DNA from: Peribacillus tepidiphilus | GTDB taxonomy: Bacteria > Bacillota > Bacilli > Bacillales > DSM-1321 | DNA length: 64,000 nucleotides | NCBI RefSeq assembly: GCF_009466385.1 | Contig: NZ_WIAQ01000024.1 | Span: 58,457-122,456, forward strand | Reading direction: 5' to 3' | Shown here: positions 52,450-61,892 of the stretch, piece by piece | Layout of the letters: every line of letters starts with the position of its first letter | How positions within the stretch are numbered: the first letter of the stretch is position 1 | Notes under the pieces: model-generated | Databases searched by the model: none | Told to the model about the DNA's origin: nothing | The model's input: the letters and a program-made list of their open reading frames with translations, nothing else | Translations under genes and position numbers: made by a program

Positions 52450-54135
52450 ATGATGAAATTTTCTAATACAAATCGCAAACAATCCATAAAAAAAATGAAG
52501 GACACAGAATATGATCTGTTTATTATTGGTGGTGGTATTACTGGATCAGGAATTGCCCTTGATGCCGTAACGAGAGGAATGAAGGTTGGGTTGGCTGAGA
52601 TGCAGGATTTTGCTGCGGGGACTTCTAGCCGTTCTACGAAGCTTGTTCACGGTGGGCTGCGCTACTTAAAGCAATTTGAGGTAAAAATGGTTGCAGAAGT
52701 TGGAAAAGAACGGGCGATTGTATATGAAAATGGACCACACGTTACAACACCTGAATGGATGCTTCTTCCTTTCCATAAAGGAGGTACTTTTGGAGCTTTT
52801 AGTACTTCTATTGGCTTACGGGTGTATGATTTTTTAGCAGGAGTTAAAAAGAAAGAAAGAAGGGTTATGCTTTCTCGAGATGAGGTTTTACAAAAAGAGC
52901 CTCTTATTAAAAAAGAAGGATTAAAAGGCGGCGGATATTATGTAGAATATCGCACAGATGACGCTCGCTTGACAATTGAAGTAGCAAAACGAGCTGCTGA
53001 ATTTGGTGCAGATTTATTGAACTACACGAAGGTCGTCGGATTTACTTATGAAAATGGGAAAGTGAATGGAGTCGAGCTGCAAGATGTTTTAACTGGAGAA
53101 AGCTATACAGTGCGTGCCAAAAAGGTAGTGAATGCAGCCGGTCCATGGGTGGATACGCTTCGAGAGAAGGATTCATCCAAAAACGGAAAATCACTTCGCT
53201 TAACAAAAGGTGTTCACCTTGTCATTGATCAATCTCGTTTCCCTTTGAAACAGGCGGTATATTTTGATACACCTGACGGCCGTATGGTGTTTGCAATTCC
53301 AAGAGACGGTAAGGCATACGTTGGTACAACCGATACATTTTACGAAGAAGATCCCGTGCATCCGACGATGACGTCAGAAGATCGCGAATACATCATTAAC
53401 AGCATCAATTTTATGTTCCCAGATGCGAAGATTACTGAAAAGGATATTGAATCCAGCTGGGCAGGAGTTCGTCCGCTTATTCATGAAGAAGGTAAAGATC
53501 CATCTGAGATTTCACGAAAGGATGAAATTTGGGTTTCTGATTCAGGCTTAATTACGATTGCTGGCGGGAAGCTGACAGGTTACAGAAAAATGGCAGAAAC
53601 GGTTGTGGACTTGGTTGCTAAACAAATGAAAGAGGAAAACGATAAGGTTTTTGGAGAATGCCAAACAAAGACATTGAAAATTTCAGGAGGAGACGTTGGC
53701 GGCTCACAAAATCTCGATGCATTTATTGAAAAGCTTCACAAAGTAGGAGTAGAGCTAGGTCTTACAGTAAAAGAAGCGAAGCAAATGACTCGCATGTATG
53801 GTTCAAACATTGGAAAGGTATTTAGTTTGATTAGTAATAATCAAGAAACCATCTTAAAATATGGCTTCTCCAAGGAAGTATTCGGAAAGCTTGCTTATGC
53901 AATCGAAGAAGAAATGGTAGCCACTCCGGTCGATTTCTTCTTAAGAAGAACGGGAGCCTTATTATTCAATATTGACTGGGTATTTGAATGGAAGGAAAGC
54001 GTGGTTCAGTACATGGCGGATGTATTTAACTGGACGGAAAACGAAAAGAAAAAATATATCGATGAATTAGAAAAAGAACTGCTCGACGCTCAAGTACCTG
54101 TTGATTTACAAGATAAGGCCCGAACGGCTGTATAA
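52450..54135 (+). CDS. glpD: Aerobic glycerol-3-phosphate dehydrogenase
   Basis: This membrane-associated flavoenzyme oxidises glycerol 3-phosphate to dihydroxyacetone phosphate and passes electrons to quinone. The 561-residue protein has FAD motif [48 protein letters not shown]-type [13 protein letters not shown], and WAGVRPL...[21 protein letters not shown] 52450 and 52453 are both possible behind AGGAGGAATG. It has its own promoter and leader. Confidence 0.96.
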   Translation: MMKFSNTNRKQSIKKMKDTEYDLFIIGGGITGSGIALDAVTRGMKVGLAEMQDFAAGTSSRSTKLVHGGLRYLKQFEVKMVAEVGKERAIVYENGPHVTTPEWMLLPFHKGGTFGAFSTSIGLRVYDFLAGVKKKERRVMLSRDEVLQKEPLIKKEGLKGGGYYVEYRTDDARLTIEVAKRAAEFGADLLNYTKVVGFTYENGKVNGVELQDVLTGESYTVRAKKVVNAAGPWVDTLREKDSSKNGKSLRLTKGVHLVIDQSRFPLKQAVYFDTPDGRMVFAIPRDGKAYVGTTDTFYEEDPVHPTMTSEDREYIINSINFMFPDAKITEKDIESSWAGVRPLIHEEGKDPSEISRKDEIWVSDSGLITIAGGKLTGYRKMAETVVDLVAKQMKEENDKVFGECQTKTLKISGGDVGGSQNLDAFIEKLHKVGVELGLTVKEAKQMTRMYGSNIGKVFSLISNNQETILKYGFSKEVFGKLAYAIEEEMVATPVDFFLRRTGALLFNIDWVFEWKESVVQYMADVFNWTENEKKKYIDELEKELLDAQVPVDLQDKARTAV

Positions 54136-54140
54136 TTAGT

Positions 54141-54176
54141 GAACGCTCGCTATATAGCGGGCGTTCTGTCTTTTTG
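54141..54176 (+). terminator. Terminator after glpD
   Basis: GAACGCTCGC/GCGGGCGTTC hairpin followed by TGTCTTTTT. Confidence 0.8.
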
Positions 54177-54259
54177 TAAACTGTGTCATGGTCCCGCCTC
54201 TGGTGCGTATAATCATTGGGGTAACTCCGCTCCTCGCATTAGTTCGTTCCTTATGAATG

Positions 54260-54486
54260 GCTGATATTTTGTTTCCAACGTCCGATATATCGAGTTGATG
54301 ACCGATATATCAAGTTGATGACCGATATATTGGATCTGACGACCGATATATCGAGTTGATGACCGATATATTGGATTTGACGGCCGATATCTTGCCCTGA
54401 CGACCGATATCTTGACGCTGACGACCGATATCCTGACGCTGATGACCGATATTTTGTACCTGATGTTCGAAATTTTGGCTAAACAG
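54260..54486. repeat. Intergenic array C: about 11 units of 20-21 bp, same family as array B
   Basis: The core GACCGATAT recurs 20 or 21 bp apart with variable tails (ATCGAGTTGAT, ATTGGATCTGAC, CTTGACGCTGAC). Reverse-complemented it reads TATCGGTC(G/A)TC, the core of array B, and shares the GGATCTGAC tail. Copies decay towards 54480 (GTTCGAAATTTTGG). It lies between glpD and the serine operon, in the opposite orientation to B. Confidence 0.92.
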
Positions 54487-54825
54487 ACGGAAATATTATA
54501 CAAACTGGCTAAAATAAAAAACAAAATCGTATATATAAGAAAAATGATGGGTCAAAAGTGTTGATCAACAACCTTATGATTTGGCCTAAATTCCTTCTCT
54601 GTCTTAGTGACCGTTCTTAGGATACATTCACTACCTTTTTTATTATTAAAATTATATAAATATACTAAAATATCAGAGTTTTAGAACTTCACAGTTTTGT
54701 CACAAATTAAACGAAATCTATGATATTATAAAGTCGCATAATGAAAAGGCTTTCAAAAATACATAGAAGAAGTTATTTTAAAAAAATCATTTGAAAGCAC
54801 CAAAACATCTAGAGGAGAGATTCTG
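54487..54825. promoter_or_regulatory. Upstream region of the serine operon
   Basis: AT-rich, no gene. A TATTAT-type -10 near 54723 is followed by TGAAAAGGCTTTCA (54742-54755), a palindrome one base from a cre at the key C. CcpA control is possible but not secure. Confidence 0.4.
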
Positions 54826-55860
54826 ATGGAAATTTTAAAGGGGACAGCTTTATTACTACTCGTGCTTGGACTATTTACTTTATTCAGCTATAAGGCGCCT
54901 AAAGGAATGAAAGCAATGGGCGCGCTTGCAAATGCGGCTGTTGCAGCTTTCCTTGTTGAGGCTTTTCAACGTTTTGTTGGTGGGGATTTATTAAAGATTG
55001 AATTTTTAGGTGAAGTAGGGGATGCTGCTGGAAGTATGGGAGGTGTAGCAGCAGCTGCTCTCGTTGCACTTGCTGTGGGTGTGTCCCCAGTTTATGCATT
55101 GCTTCTTGGTGTTTCTTGTGCAGGCTTAGGATTATTACCAGGATTTTTCGCTGGATATGCCGTTGCGTTTCTTGTTAAAGTCATTGAGAAAAAAGTACCT
55201 GCTGGACTTGATTTAATTGTTACTATTATTGTTGCGGCACCACTTGTGCGTTTGATCGCAGAAATGATTACACCAGTTGTGAAAGCAACGCTATTAAATA
55301 TTGGTGGTATTATTACACAAACAGCGAACAGTAATCCAATTATTATGGGAATTATCCTAGGTGGAGTCATTACGGTTGTTGCCACAGCTCCTCTTAGCTC
55401 TATGGCATTAACAGCTATGTTAGGATTAACAGGACTACCTATGGCAATTGGAGCTCTTTCAGTATTTGGTTCTTCTTTTATGAACTATGTACTTTTCGAT
55501 CGTATGAAGTTCGGTGACCGAAGAACAACCATTGCAGTTGCCATTGAACCATTAACGCAAGCAGATATTATCTCTGCAAATCCAATTCCGGTTTATGTGA
55601 CAAATTTTTTCGGTGGTGCAGCAGCGGGGGTTGCTGTTGCTATGGCAGGTCTTATTAATAATGCAACAGGAACAGCTACGCCTATCGCTGGATTAGCTGT
55701 TATGTATGGATTTAATGATCCGGTCAAAGTAACAATTGTTGCCGGGATTTGTGCACTATTAGGGGCAACAGCAGGCTATATTGGTTCCATTGTCTTTAAA
55801 AACTTTAAAATAAGAACAGTCGATCAAATTCGCGTAGAGACAGAGAAGACAGCAGCGTAA
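54826..55860 (+). CDS. PTS EIIC-like membrane permease (PTS_EIIC_2 family)
   Basis: A 344-residue membrane protein with about ten helices, rich in Gly and Ala. Segments such as AALVALAVGVSPVYALLLGVSCAGLGLLPGFFAGYAVAF and FDRMKFGDRRTTIAVAIEPLTQADII fit the stand-alone EIIC family that has no EIIA or EIIB partner. It directly precedes both serine dehydratase genes, so serine or a related compound is a plausible substrate. It begins behind AGAGGAGAG. Confidence 0.75.
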   Translation: MEILKGTALLLLVLGLFTLFSYKAPKGMKAMGALANAAVAAFLVEAFQRFVGGDLLKIEFLGEVGDAAGSMGGVAAAALVALAVGVSPVYALLLGVSCAGLGLLPGFFAGYAVAFLVKVIEKKVPAGLDLIVTIIVAAPLVRLIAEMITPVVKATLLNIGGIITQTANSNPIIMGIILGGVITVVATAPLSSMALTAMLGLTGLPMAIGALSVFGSSFMNYVLFDRMKFGDRRTTIAVAIEPLTQADIISANPIPVYVTNFFGGAAAGVAVAMAGLINNATGTATPIAGLAVMYGFNDPVKVTIVAGICALLGATAGYIGSIVFKNFKIRTVDQIRVETEKTAA

Positions 55861-55890
55861 TGGAACTGTACAAAAAAAGGAGCTAGTATA

Positions 55891-56553
55891 ATGAAGTACA
55901 GATCAGCATTTGATATTATAGGACCTGTTATGATTGGTCCATCCAGCTCACATACAGCGGGGGCAGCAAGAATTGGTAGAGTTGCTCGGACCTTATTTGG
56001 AGCTCTTCCAAAAAGAGCGGTCATTTCGTTTTATGGTTCTTTTGCGAAAACGTATAAAGGACACGGAACGGATGTCGCTGTTGTGGGCGGATTGTTAGAT
56101 TTTGATACGTTTGATCAACGGATCCCACGTTCTTTAAAATTGGCTGAAGAAGCCGGAATGGAAGTGGAGTTTTTAGTAGAAGAATCTATTACGGAACATC
56201 CGAATACAGTGAAAATTCAGCTATCTGATGGTCAGAAAGAATTGGAGTTGGTCGGTATTTCAATTGGCGGTGGAACGATTGAAATTACAGAGCTGAACTC
56301 TTTTAAACTTAAATTATCTGGAGCGAATCCAGCTATATTAGTTGTTCATCATGATCAATTCGGTTTAATATCAGCCGTTACGACCGTTCTTTCCAAATAC
56401 CAAATTAATATTGGTCATATGGAGGTTTCTCGTAAAGAAAAAGGTCAGATGGCTTTAATGGTTATTGAAGTCGACCAAAAAATTGAAGATCACGTGATTC
56501 AAGAGCTAGAAGCTCTACCGCACGTAACGCAAATTATTAGAATGGTAGAGTAG
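55891..56553 (+). CDS. sdaAB: L-serine dehydratase, beta subunit
   Basis: One half of the Fe-S L-serine deaminase that makes pyruvate and ammonia. The 220-residue subunit has DIIGPVMIGPSSSHTAGAARIGR, GSFAKTYKGHGTDVA and a C-terminal ACT domain (LVVHHDQFGLISAVTTVLSKYQINIGHMEVSR), which may sense serine. AAAAGGAG precedes it. Confidence 0.95.
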   Translation: MKYRSAFDIIGPVMIGPSSSHTAGAARIGRVARTLFGALPKRAVISFYGSFAKTYKGHGTDVAVVGGLLDFDTFDQRIPRSLKLAEEAGMEVEFLVEESITEHPNTVKIQLSDGQKELELVGISIGGGTIEITELNSFKLKLSGANPAILVVHHDQFGLISAVTTVLSKYQINIGHMEVSRKEKGQMALMVIEVDQKIEDHVIQELEALPHVTQIIRMVE

Positions 56554-56618
56554 ATGCCTTTCACAAACAACATGTGACTACAACTAGAATCTTGTGCAAG
56601 GCAGTAAGGAGGAAACAA

Positions 56619-57497
56619 ATGTTTCGAAATGTTGCAGAGCTTGTAGAGCTTGCTGAAAGTAAAGGAGTAAAAATTGCTGAAATTATGATTCAGCAAGAAA
56701 TGGAAGTCTCCGGTCTTTCAAGAGAAAAAATCATAGAAAAAATGGAATTTAATTTAAAAATCATGGAGGAAGCTGTAGAACGCGGGTTAAAAGGTGTTCA
56801 ATCGGTCACCGGATTAACGGGCGGAGATGCTGTTCTACTCCAAAAATATATCCAATCGGGTAAAGCGTTAAGTGGCAATCTTATTTTAGATGCAGTTAGT
56901 AAGGCGGTAGCAACGAATGAAGTAAATGCCGCTATGGGGACAATCTGTGCAACACCTACAGCTGGATCTGCTGGTGTCGTTCCAGGCACATTATTTGCCG
57001 TTAAAGAAAAACTAAATCCTACTAGACTCGAAATGATCGAATTTTTATTCACGGCTGCTGCATTCGGATTTGTTGTGGCAAACAATGCATCAATTTCTGG
57101 AGCAGCTGGCGGATGTCAAGCTGAGGTTGGTTCTGCTAGTGGTATGGCGGCTGCAGCTATCGTTGAAATGGCAGGGGGAACACCAAACCAAGCTGCAGAA
57201 GCGATGGCGATCACGTTAAAGAATATGCTCGGACTTGTGTGCGATCCAGTGGCGGGGCTTGTTGAAGTGCCCTGCGTGAAACGAAACGCGATGGGTGCCG
57301 CGAATGCAATGGTCGCAGCCGATATGGCACTTGCTGGAGTTAAGAGCCGCATCCCTTGTGATGAGGTCATTGACGCCATGTACCGAATTGGACAAACTAT
57401 GCCAGTTGCCCTCCGCGAAACAGCAGAAGGCGGACTAGCAGCAACTCCAACTGGAAGAATGCTAGAAGCAAAAATCTTCGGTGTGAAAACGTCATAA
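56619..57497 (+). CDS. sdaAA: L-serine dehydratase, alpha subunit
   Basis: The catalytic cluster-binding half, 292 residues. It has the serine-dehydratase alpha motifs NAAMGTICATPTAGSAGVVPG (cluster Cys), ISGAAGGCQAEVGSASGMAAAA (Cys) and MLGLVCDPVAGLVEVPCVKRNAMG (Cys). ATG 56619 follows TAAGGAGG; the in-frame 56574 start is rejected. It ends the EIIC-sdaAB-sdaAA operon. Confidence 0.95.
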   Translation: MFRNVAELVELAESKGVKIAEIMIQQEMEVSGLSREKIIEKMEFNLKIMEEAVERGLKGVQSVTGLTGGDAVLLQKYIQSGKALSGNLILDAVSKAVATNEVNAAMGTICATPTAGSAGVVPGTLFAVKEKLNPTRLEMIEFLFTAAAFGFVVANNASISGAAGGCQAEVGSASGMAAAAIVEMAGGTPNQAAEAMAITLKNMLGLVCDPVAGLVEVPCVKRNAMGAANAMVAADMALAGVKSRIPCDEVIDAMYRIGQTMPVALRETAEGGLAATPTGRMLEAKIFGVKTS

Positions 57498-57591
57498 TAG
57501 AAATTTCGCTCGCAGCTGAAATACGGTTGCGAGTTTTTTTATGGAAATAGGGCAAACCTTTTTGAATCCATTTGGAGTATATGGATAGAGT

Positions 57592-57717
57592 GGCAAGTAA
57601 TTTTGGGAAGTCGGCGAGTATTTTGCCAAAACCGGTGAGTATTTCCTGAAATTTGGCGAGTATTTTGCCAAAACCGGCGAGAAAATTCATAAAATCCGCG
57701 ATTATTATTTTCACTTA
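57592..57717. repeat. Intergenic array D: six units, exact 21-bp period
   Basis: GGCGAGTATTTTGCCAAAACC-type units start at 57592, 57613, 57634, 57655, 57676 and 57697, each 21 bp apart. GGCGAG is the steady half. Two units are identical over 21 bp; others differ mainly in the second half. It lies between sdaAA and ispA. Confidence 0.85.
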
Positions 57718-57968
57718 CCTTGAGAGATACCAGCAGTCAGTGAAAAGTTTGATTCGCTGGTAAAAACCTAGTGGATTGAATTTAGTTTTGAAATAACACT
57801 TGGAAAAAGCTGCGAATTAATAAAGTATTCACATCATTTACCAGTCCATCCGCCCTACAACCCCTTTCTATAAAACAAGTCTATAGTAACTGTCAAAAAA
57901 TACATAAAATTGTTAGAATTTTCTTAACAACATAGACCAGCTTGAAAAATCTATTAGGAGGGAAAAGT
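57718..57968. other. ispA upstream region
   Basis: AT-rich, with no gene. It should hold the ispA promoter; none is clear enough to place. Confidence 0.4.
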
Positions 57969-58931
57969 ATGGAACATCTTGTTTCTTTAATCCCGTACAA
58001 AGTAGTAGAGCAGCTGGAAGAGGTAAGTGAGATTCCGATGGGAGTTGAGTTAATCCAAGCTCCATCCATTTGGGAGAAGACAAAAGGAAAAGGCATTACG
58101 ATTGCTGTGTTAGACACAGGCTGTGATGTTGAGCATCCAGATTTGAAGGAACGCATTATCGGCGGTCGGAATTTTACCAAGGATGATGGGGGAAAACCTG
58201 ATATTTTCAAGGATTATAATGGACATGGAACACATGTTGCAGGAACCATCGCCGCATCATTGAATCAAAAAGGTGTTGTTGGTGTTGCGCCTGAAGCAAA
58301 TCTAATGATTTTGAAAGTACTTGGTAGAAATGGTTCTGGGCGTTATGAGTGGATCATCCAGGGTATATCTTATGCCATCGAGCAAAAAGTAGACATTATC
58401 TCCATGTCGCTAGGAGGCCCTCAGGATGTAAAGGAGCTTCATCAAGCTATAAAAGCAGCTGTTCAAAATGGAATATTAGTAGTTTGTGCAGCCGGAAATG
58501 AAGGTGATGGTGAGCATCGTACAGATGAATATGCTTATCCAGGCTCTTACAATGAAGTCATTAGTGTCGGAGCAGTAAATTTAGAACGTAGATCTTCTCC
58601 TTTTACCAATTCAAACAATCAGATTGACGTTGTTGCACCAGGAGAACAAATTCTTTCTACTTATTTAAATGGAACGTATGCAAAGCTGAGTGGGACATCG
58701 ATGGCGACCCCACATGTTGCGGGTGCTCTTGCGCTCATTAAAGACCTTACTCAGAAAGAATTTGAACGAGACCTAACGGAACCAGAGCTTTATGCACAAT
58801 TAATAAAAAGAACCGTACCGCTAGGACACTCACCTAAATTAGAAGGGAATGGCCTGGTTTATTTAACATTACTTGACCATATTTCTGAAGTGTTTAACCA
58901 AGAAGTCAGAATCCAATTGCTTCGAGTGTAA
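57969..58931 (+). CDS. ispA: Intracellular subtilisin-like serine protease
   Basis: A cytoplasmic S8 protease of 320 residues involved in protein turnover in stationary phase. It lacks a signal peptide. The N-terminal inhibitory peptide keeps the LIPYKV motif that blocks the active site until processing. The catalytic triad is Asp in AVLDTGCD, His in NGHGTHVAGT and Ser in GTSMATPHVAGA; ISMSLGGP and AAGNEGDGE follow the B. subtilis IspA pattern. ATG 57969 behind AGGAGGG is chosen over 57942. Confidence 0.95.
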   Translation: MEHLVSLIPYKVVEQLEEVSEIPMGVELIQAPSIWEKTKGKGITIAVLDTGCDVEHPDLKERIIGGRNFTKDDGGKPDIFKDYNGHGTHVAGTIAASLNQKGVVGVAPEANLMILKVLGRNGSGRYEWIIQGISYAIEQKVDIISMSLGGPQDVKELHQAIKAAVQNGILVVCAAGNEGDGEHRTDEYAYPGSYNEVISVGAVNLERRSSPFTNSNNQIDVVAPGEQILSTYLNGTYAKLSGTSMATPHVAGALALIKDLTQKEFERDLTEPELYAQLIKRTVPLGHSPKLEGNGLVYLTLLDHISEVFNQEVRIQLLRV

Positions 58932-58935
58932 TACT

Positions 58936-59727
58936 ATGGAAGTAAATGAATGGAGTGCTTATGATTTATCATTGCAGCAGTCTCGACCATACTATGACCA
59001 ATCATTAGATCAAAAGTATCGAGCGGAGTACTATGCAGGAATATCTTTTCAGTTAAAAGAGCTTCATTGGCTAGTTAGTCAAACACACCGGAACCAATTA
59101 AACTATGAACCGTATAAATACGTGTATCCTTGGGTAGATCTTCAAGAAGATGGAAAGCTAAAAAGTCTTTATTCAGGTAATAGAATGGAGCCCCTAGAGG
59201 CAATTGAGCAGGATTTGCAAGTCTTAACAACAGCTAATGAGAAAAACTTTTTATTTAACTGCGAGCACGTCGTTCCACAATCATGGTTTGATAAAAAACA
59301 GCCTATGAGAGGCGATCTTCATCATCTCTTTGCTTGTGAGCCAACCTGTAACAGCAGGCGCAGCAATTTTCCCTATACCGATTTTTTAAACTATACACCA
59401 GAAATAAGTGGGCAAACGATTCATTCTAGCTGTGGAAAAGTAGAAGGCGAACAATTTGAGCCTGAATACGGAAAAGGAGTAGTGGCAAGAGCGACACTTT
59501 ATTTTCTTATTAGGTATGATCCAATCATAGATGAAAGCTGGGAAGGTAAAATCAATCTTTCATTATTACTAGAGTGGAATAAAAAATTCCCGGTAACACT
59601 TTATGAAAAACACCGTAATCTGGCTATTCATGAATTACAGGGAAACCGGAATCCATTTATTGATTTTCCGGATTTAGCATCTGATACGATATTTTCGTAT
59701 TTTGAGAATAATATTTTATTCTCATAA
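58936..59727 (+). CDS. Endonuclease I family nuclease without signal peptide
   Basis: A 263-residue protein of the EndA/Bsn nuclease family. It has the beta-beta-alpha metal core CEHVVPQSWF (His general base), RGDLHHLFACEP and NSRRSNFPYTDF (metal Asn), and further CGKVEGEQFEPEYGKGVVARATLYFLIRY. Known members are usually secreted; this one has no signal peptide or anchor in the visible start. It begins 4 bp after ispA with only a weak site, so it is likely coupled to it. Confidence 0.85.
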   Translation: MEVNEWSAYDLSLQQSRPYYDQSLDQKYRAEYYAGISFQLKELHWLVSQTHRNQLNYEPYKYVYPWVDLQEDGKLKSLYSGNRMEPLEAIEQDLQVLTTANEKNFLFNCEHVVPQSWFDKKQPMRGDLHHLFACEPTCNSRRSNFPYTDFLNYTPEISGQTIHSSCGKVEGEQFEPEYGKGVVARATLYFLIRYDPIIDESWEGKINLSLLLEWNKKFPVTLYEKHRNLAIHELQGNRNPFIDFPDLASDTIFSYFENNILFS

Positions 59728-59748
59728 TAAAAACTGAATCATAAAAGA

Positions 59749-59785
59749 AGCGAATTTCTGTGAGTACTATAGAAATTCGCTTTTA
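59749..59785 (+). terminator. Terminator after ispA-endonuclease
   Basis: AAGCGAATTTCT/AGAAATTCGCTTTT hairpin with T's. Confidence 0.85.
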
Positions 59786-59896
59786 TATTTGATGAAAATC
59801 GTTCTAACTCTTTTTAGCCCTTATTATTAAACAGATAGCCAATCAAAATGACTGTATTAATACATGATGGTTTTTTTGTGTTGAAAATAATAGTAG

Positions 59897-59921
59897 TATA
59901 ATTTATAATTTTAAGAAAATT
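59897..59921 (+). promoter_or_regulatory. dpp promoter -10 and CodY-like box
   Basis: TATAAT at 59897-59902 is followed by AATTTTAAGAAAATT (59907-59921), one mismatch from AATTTTCWGAAAATT. The dpp operon of B. subtilis is a classical CodY target with a site at this position. Confidence 0.7.
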
Positions 59922-59956
59922 ATTAACTGTTACTCTATTAAAAAGGAGGGAAGTAT

Positions 59957-60781
59957 ATGAAATTGTATCTATCTGTTGACATGGAAGGTATAACGGGATT
60001 AATTGATGAAACCCAAGTCAACTCATCCAGACATAATTATGAGAGAAGCCGGATGATTATGACGGATGAAGCAAACCACATCATTACGACAGCGTTTGAT
60101 TACGGATGTAAAGAAGTGATTGTGAATGATAGCCATTCAAAAATGAATAACCTTTTAATTGAAAGACTCCACCCTGAAACACAGCTTATTACTGGAGATG
60201 TAAAGCCTTTTTCGATGGTCCAGGGTCTAGATTCTAGCTTTGATGGAGCCATCTTTGTGGGCTATCATGCAAGAGCTTCGCAAAAAGGCGTCATGAGCCA
60301 CTCGATGATTTTTGGTGTCCGGAATTTTTACATAAATGATGTTGTAGTTGGAGAGCTTGGATTTAATGCGTATGTTGCCGGGTATTACGGAGTTCCTGTC
60401 ATTATGGTTGCCGGAGACGATTGTGCGGCACATGAAGCTGAACAATTGATTCCAAATGTCACCACAGCAATCGTGAAGGAATCGATTTCCCGCTCGGCTG
60501 CTAAGTCTCTTACACCGGCAAAAGCGGGAGAGCTTCTTCGTGAAAAAACGTTCGAGGCTTTAAAAAATAAGAATCAAGTGAAGCCGCTTGTTCCGCCAGA
60601 TGCACCGATTCTTCGAATTGAATTTGCCAACTACGGTCAAGCAGAGTGGGCTCATTTAATGCCTGGGACTGAAATTGAACCGGGTACAACCACTGTTCGA
60701 TTCCAAGCAAAGAATATTCTAGAAGCCTATCAGGCCATGATCGTAATGACAGAGCTTGCTATGAAAACGACCTTTTGCTAA
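59957..60781 (+). CDS. dppA: D-aminopeptidase DppA
   Basis: A zinc M55 peptidase that releases N-terminal D-amino acids such as D-Ala. The 274-residue protein keeps every known site of B. subtilis DppA at the same number: Asp8, Glu10, His60, His104, His115 and Glu133. It forms a decameric ring in that species. AAAGGAGGG precedes the ATG. It heads dppABCD, but a 179-bp spacer separates it from dppB, which is unusual. Confidence 0.96.
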   Translation: MKLYLSVDMEGITGLIDETQVNSSRHNYERSRMIMTDEANHIITTAFDYGCKEVIVNDSHSKMNNLLIERLHPETQLITGDVKPFSMVQGLDSSFDGAIFVGYHARASQKGVMSHSMIFGVRNFYINDVVVGELGFNAYVAGYYGVPVIMVAGDDCAAHEAEQLIPNVTTAIVKESISRSAAKSLTPAKAGELLREKTFEALKNKNQVKPLVPPDAPILRIEFANYGQAEWAHLMPGTEIEPGTTTVRFQAKNILEAYQAMIVMTELAMKTTFC

Positions 60782-60960
60782 GAACGAATCTTCTACGGAA
60801 CTAACGAGATTTAATTTTAAAAAAGGACGGTCCGTAGTATCGAGGTTTGAAAGAAGCAGAATGACCATTCGACAGGAATGAGTACTAGAAAAGGACAATA
60901 TAGGGAAATAACTCGGTTTTGTTTTTCCGTCTAAAAACTTCTATAGGAAGTGTCACTACA

Positions 60961-61892
60961 TGAAAACATATCTTTTTAAACGAATTTTTTCCATGTTTGT
61001 TACGTTGTGGCTGATCGTAACGCTCACTTTCTTTCTAATGCATTTGATTCCAGGTTCTCCTTTCAATGAGGAAAGGGCTACGAGTGAAGCGGTCCAAAAA
61101 AACCTAGAAGCCTATTATGGTCTGGATCAACCGTTATTGGTGCAGTATGGAATGTACGTAAAATCGTTACTTACATTAGATTTAGGACCTTCCATCAAAA
61201 AGTCGTCCCAAACCGTAAATGAAATGCTCGGCAGGGGTTTTCCGATTTCGTTTGAGCTTGGAATGGTGACCCTTACAGTTGCTGTGATTTCGGGAATATT
61301 ATTAGGGGTGGTAGCAGCCTTGCGTCATAATGGGCTCATCGATTACTTAGCCATGACTTTTGCTGTTCTTGGTATTTCAGTGCCAAGCTTTGTAATGGCC
61401 ACACTTCTGATCCAGCAATTAGCGGTCAATTGGCCTCTTTTCCCAGTAGCTACTTGGGCAAGTCCGAAACATATGGTATTGCCAACACTGGCACTTGCAA
61501 CCGGACCAATGGCGATTATTGCCCGCTTAACTCGCACAAGTATGCTGGAAGTATTGACTCAAGACTATATACGAACAGCAAAAGCAAAAGGATTATCTCC
61601 TTTCAAAATCGTTTTTAAACATGCACTAAGAAATGCACTGCTCCCCGTTATTACAGTATTAGGAACATTGGCAGCAGGGATTCTGACGGGTACCTTTGTC
61701 ATTGAAAAAATCTTCGCGATTCCAGGAATGGGTAAGTATTTCGTTGAGAGTATTAATCAGCGAGATTATCCGGTTATCATGGGAACGACTGTTTTTTATG
61801 GGGCTGTTCTGATTGTCATGTTATTTCTTGTAGATATTGCGTACGGTATTTTAGATCCTCGTATTAAGCTGAGCAAAAAGGAGGGAAGATGA
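60961..61892 (+). CDS. dppB: Dipeptide ABC transporter permease DppB
   Basis: A 310-residue permease starting KTYLFKRIFSMFVTLWLIVTLTFFL with the usual DppB N terminus, six helices and EAA loop YIRTAKAKGLSPFKIVFKHALRN. It starts near base 60960 with only a weak upstream AGGAAG. Its stop overlaps the dppC start (ATGA). With DppC it forms the channel. Confidence 0.93.

Noticed and set aside
54213..54524. Minus-strand 103-aa ORF over array C
   Set aside because: Mixed 20- and 21-bp units shift the repeat frame, so no repeated peptide is conserved. No ribosome site.
57397..57714. Minus-strand 105-aa ORF over array D
   Set aside because: It runs antisense into sdaAA and owes its length to the 21-bp period. 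Kept only as a note in the array D finding.
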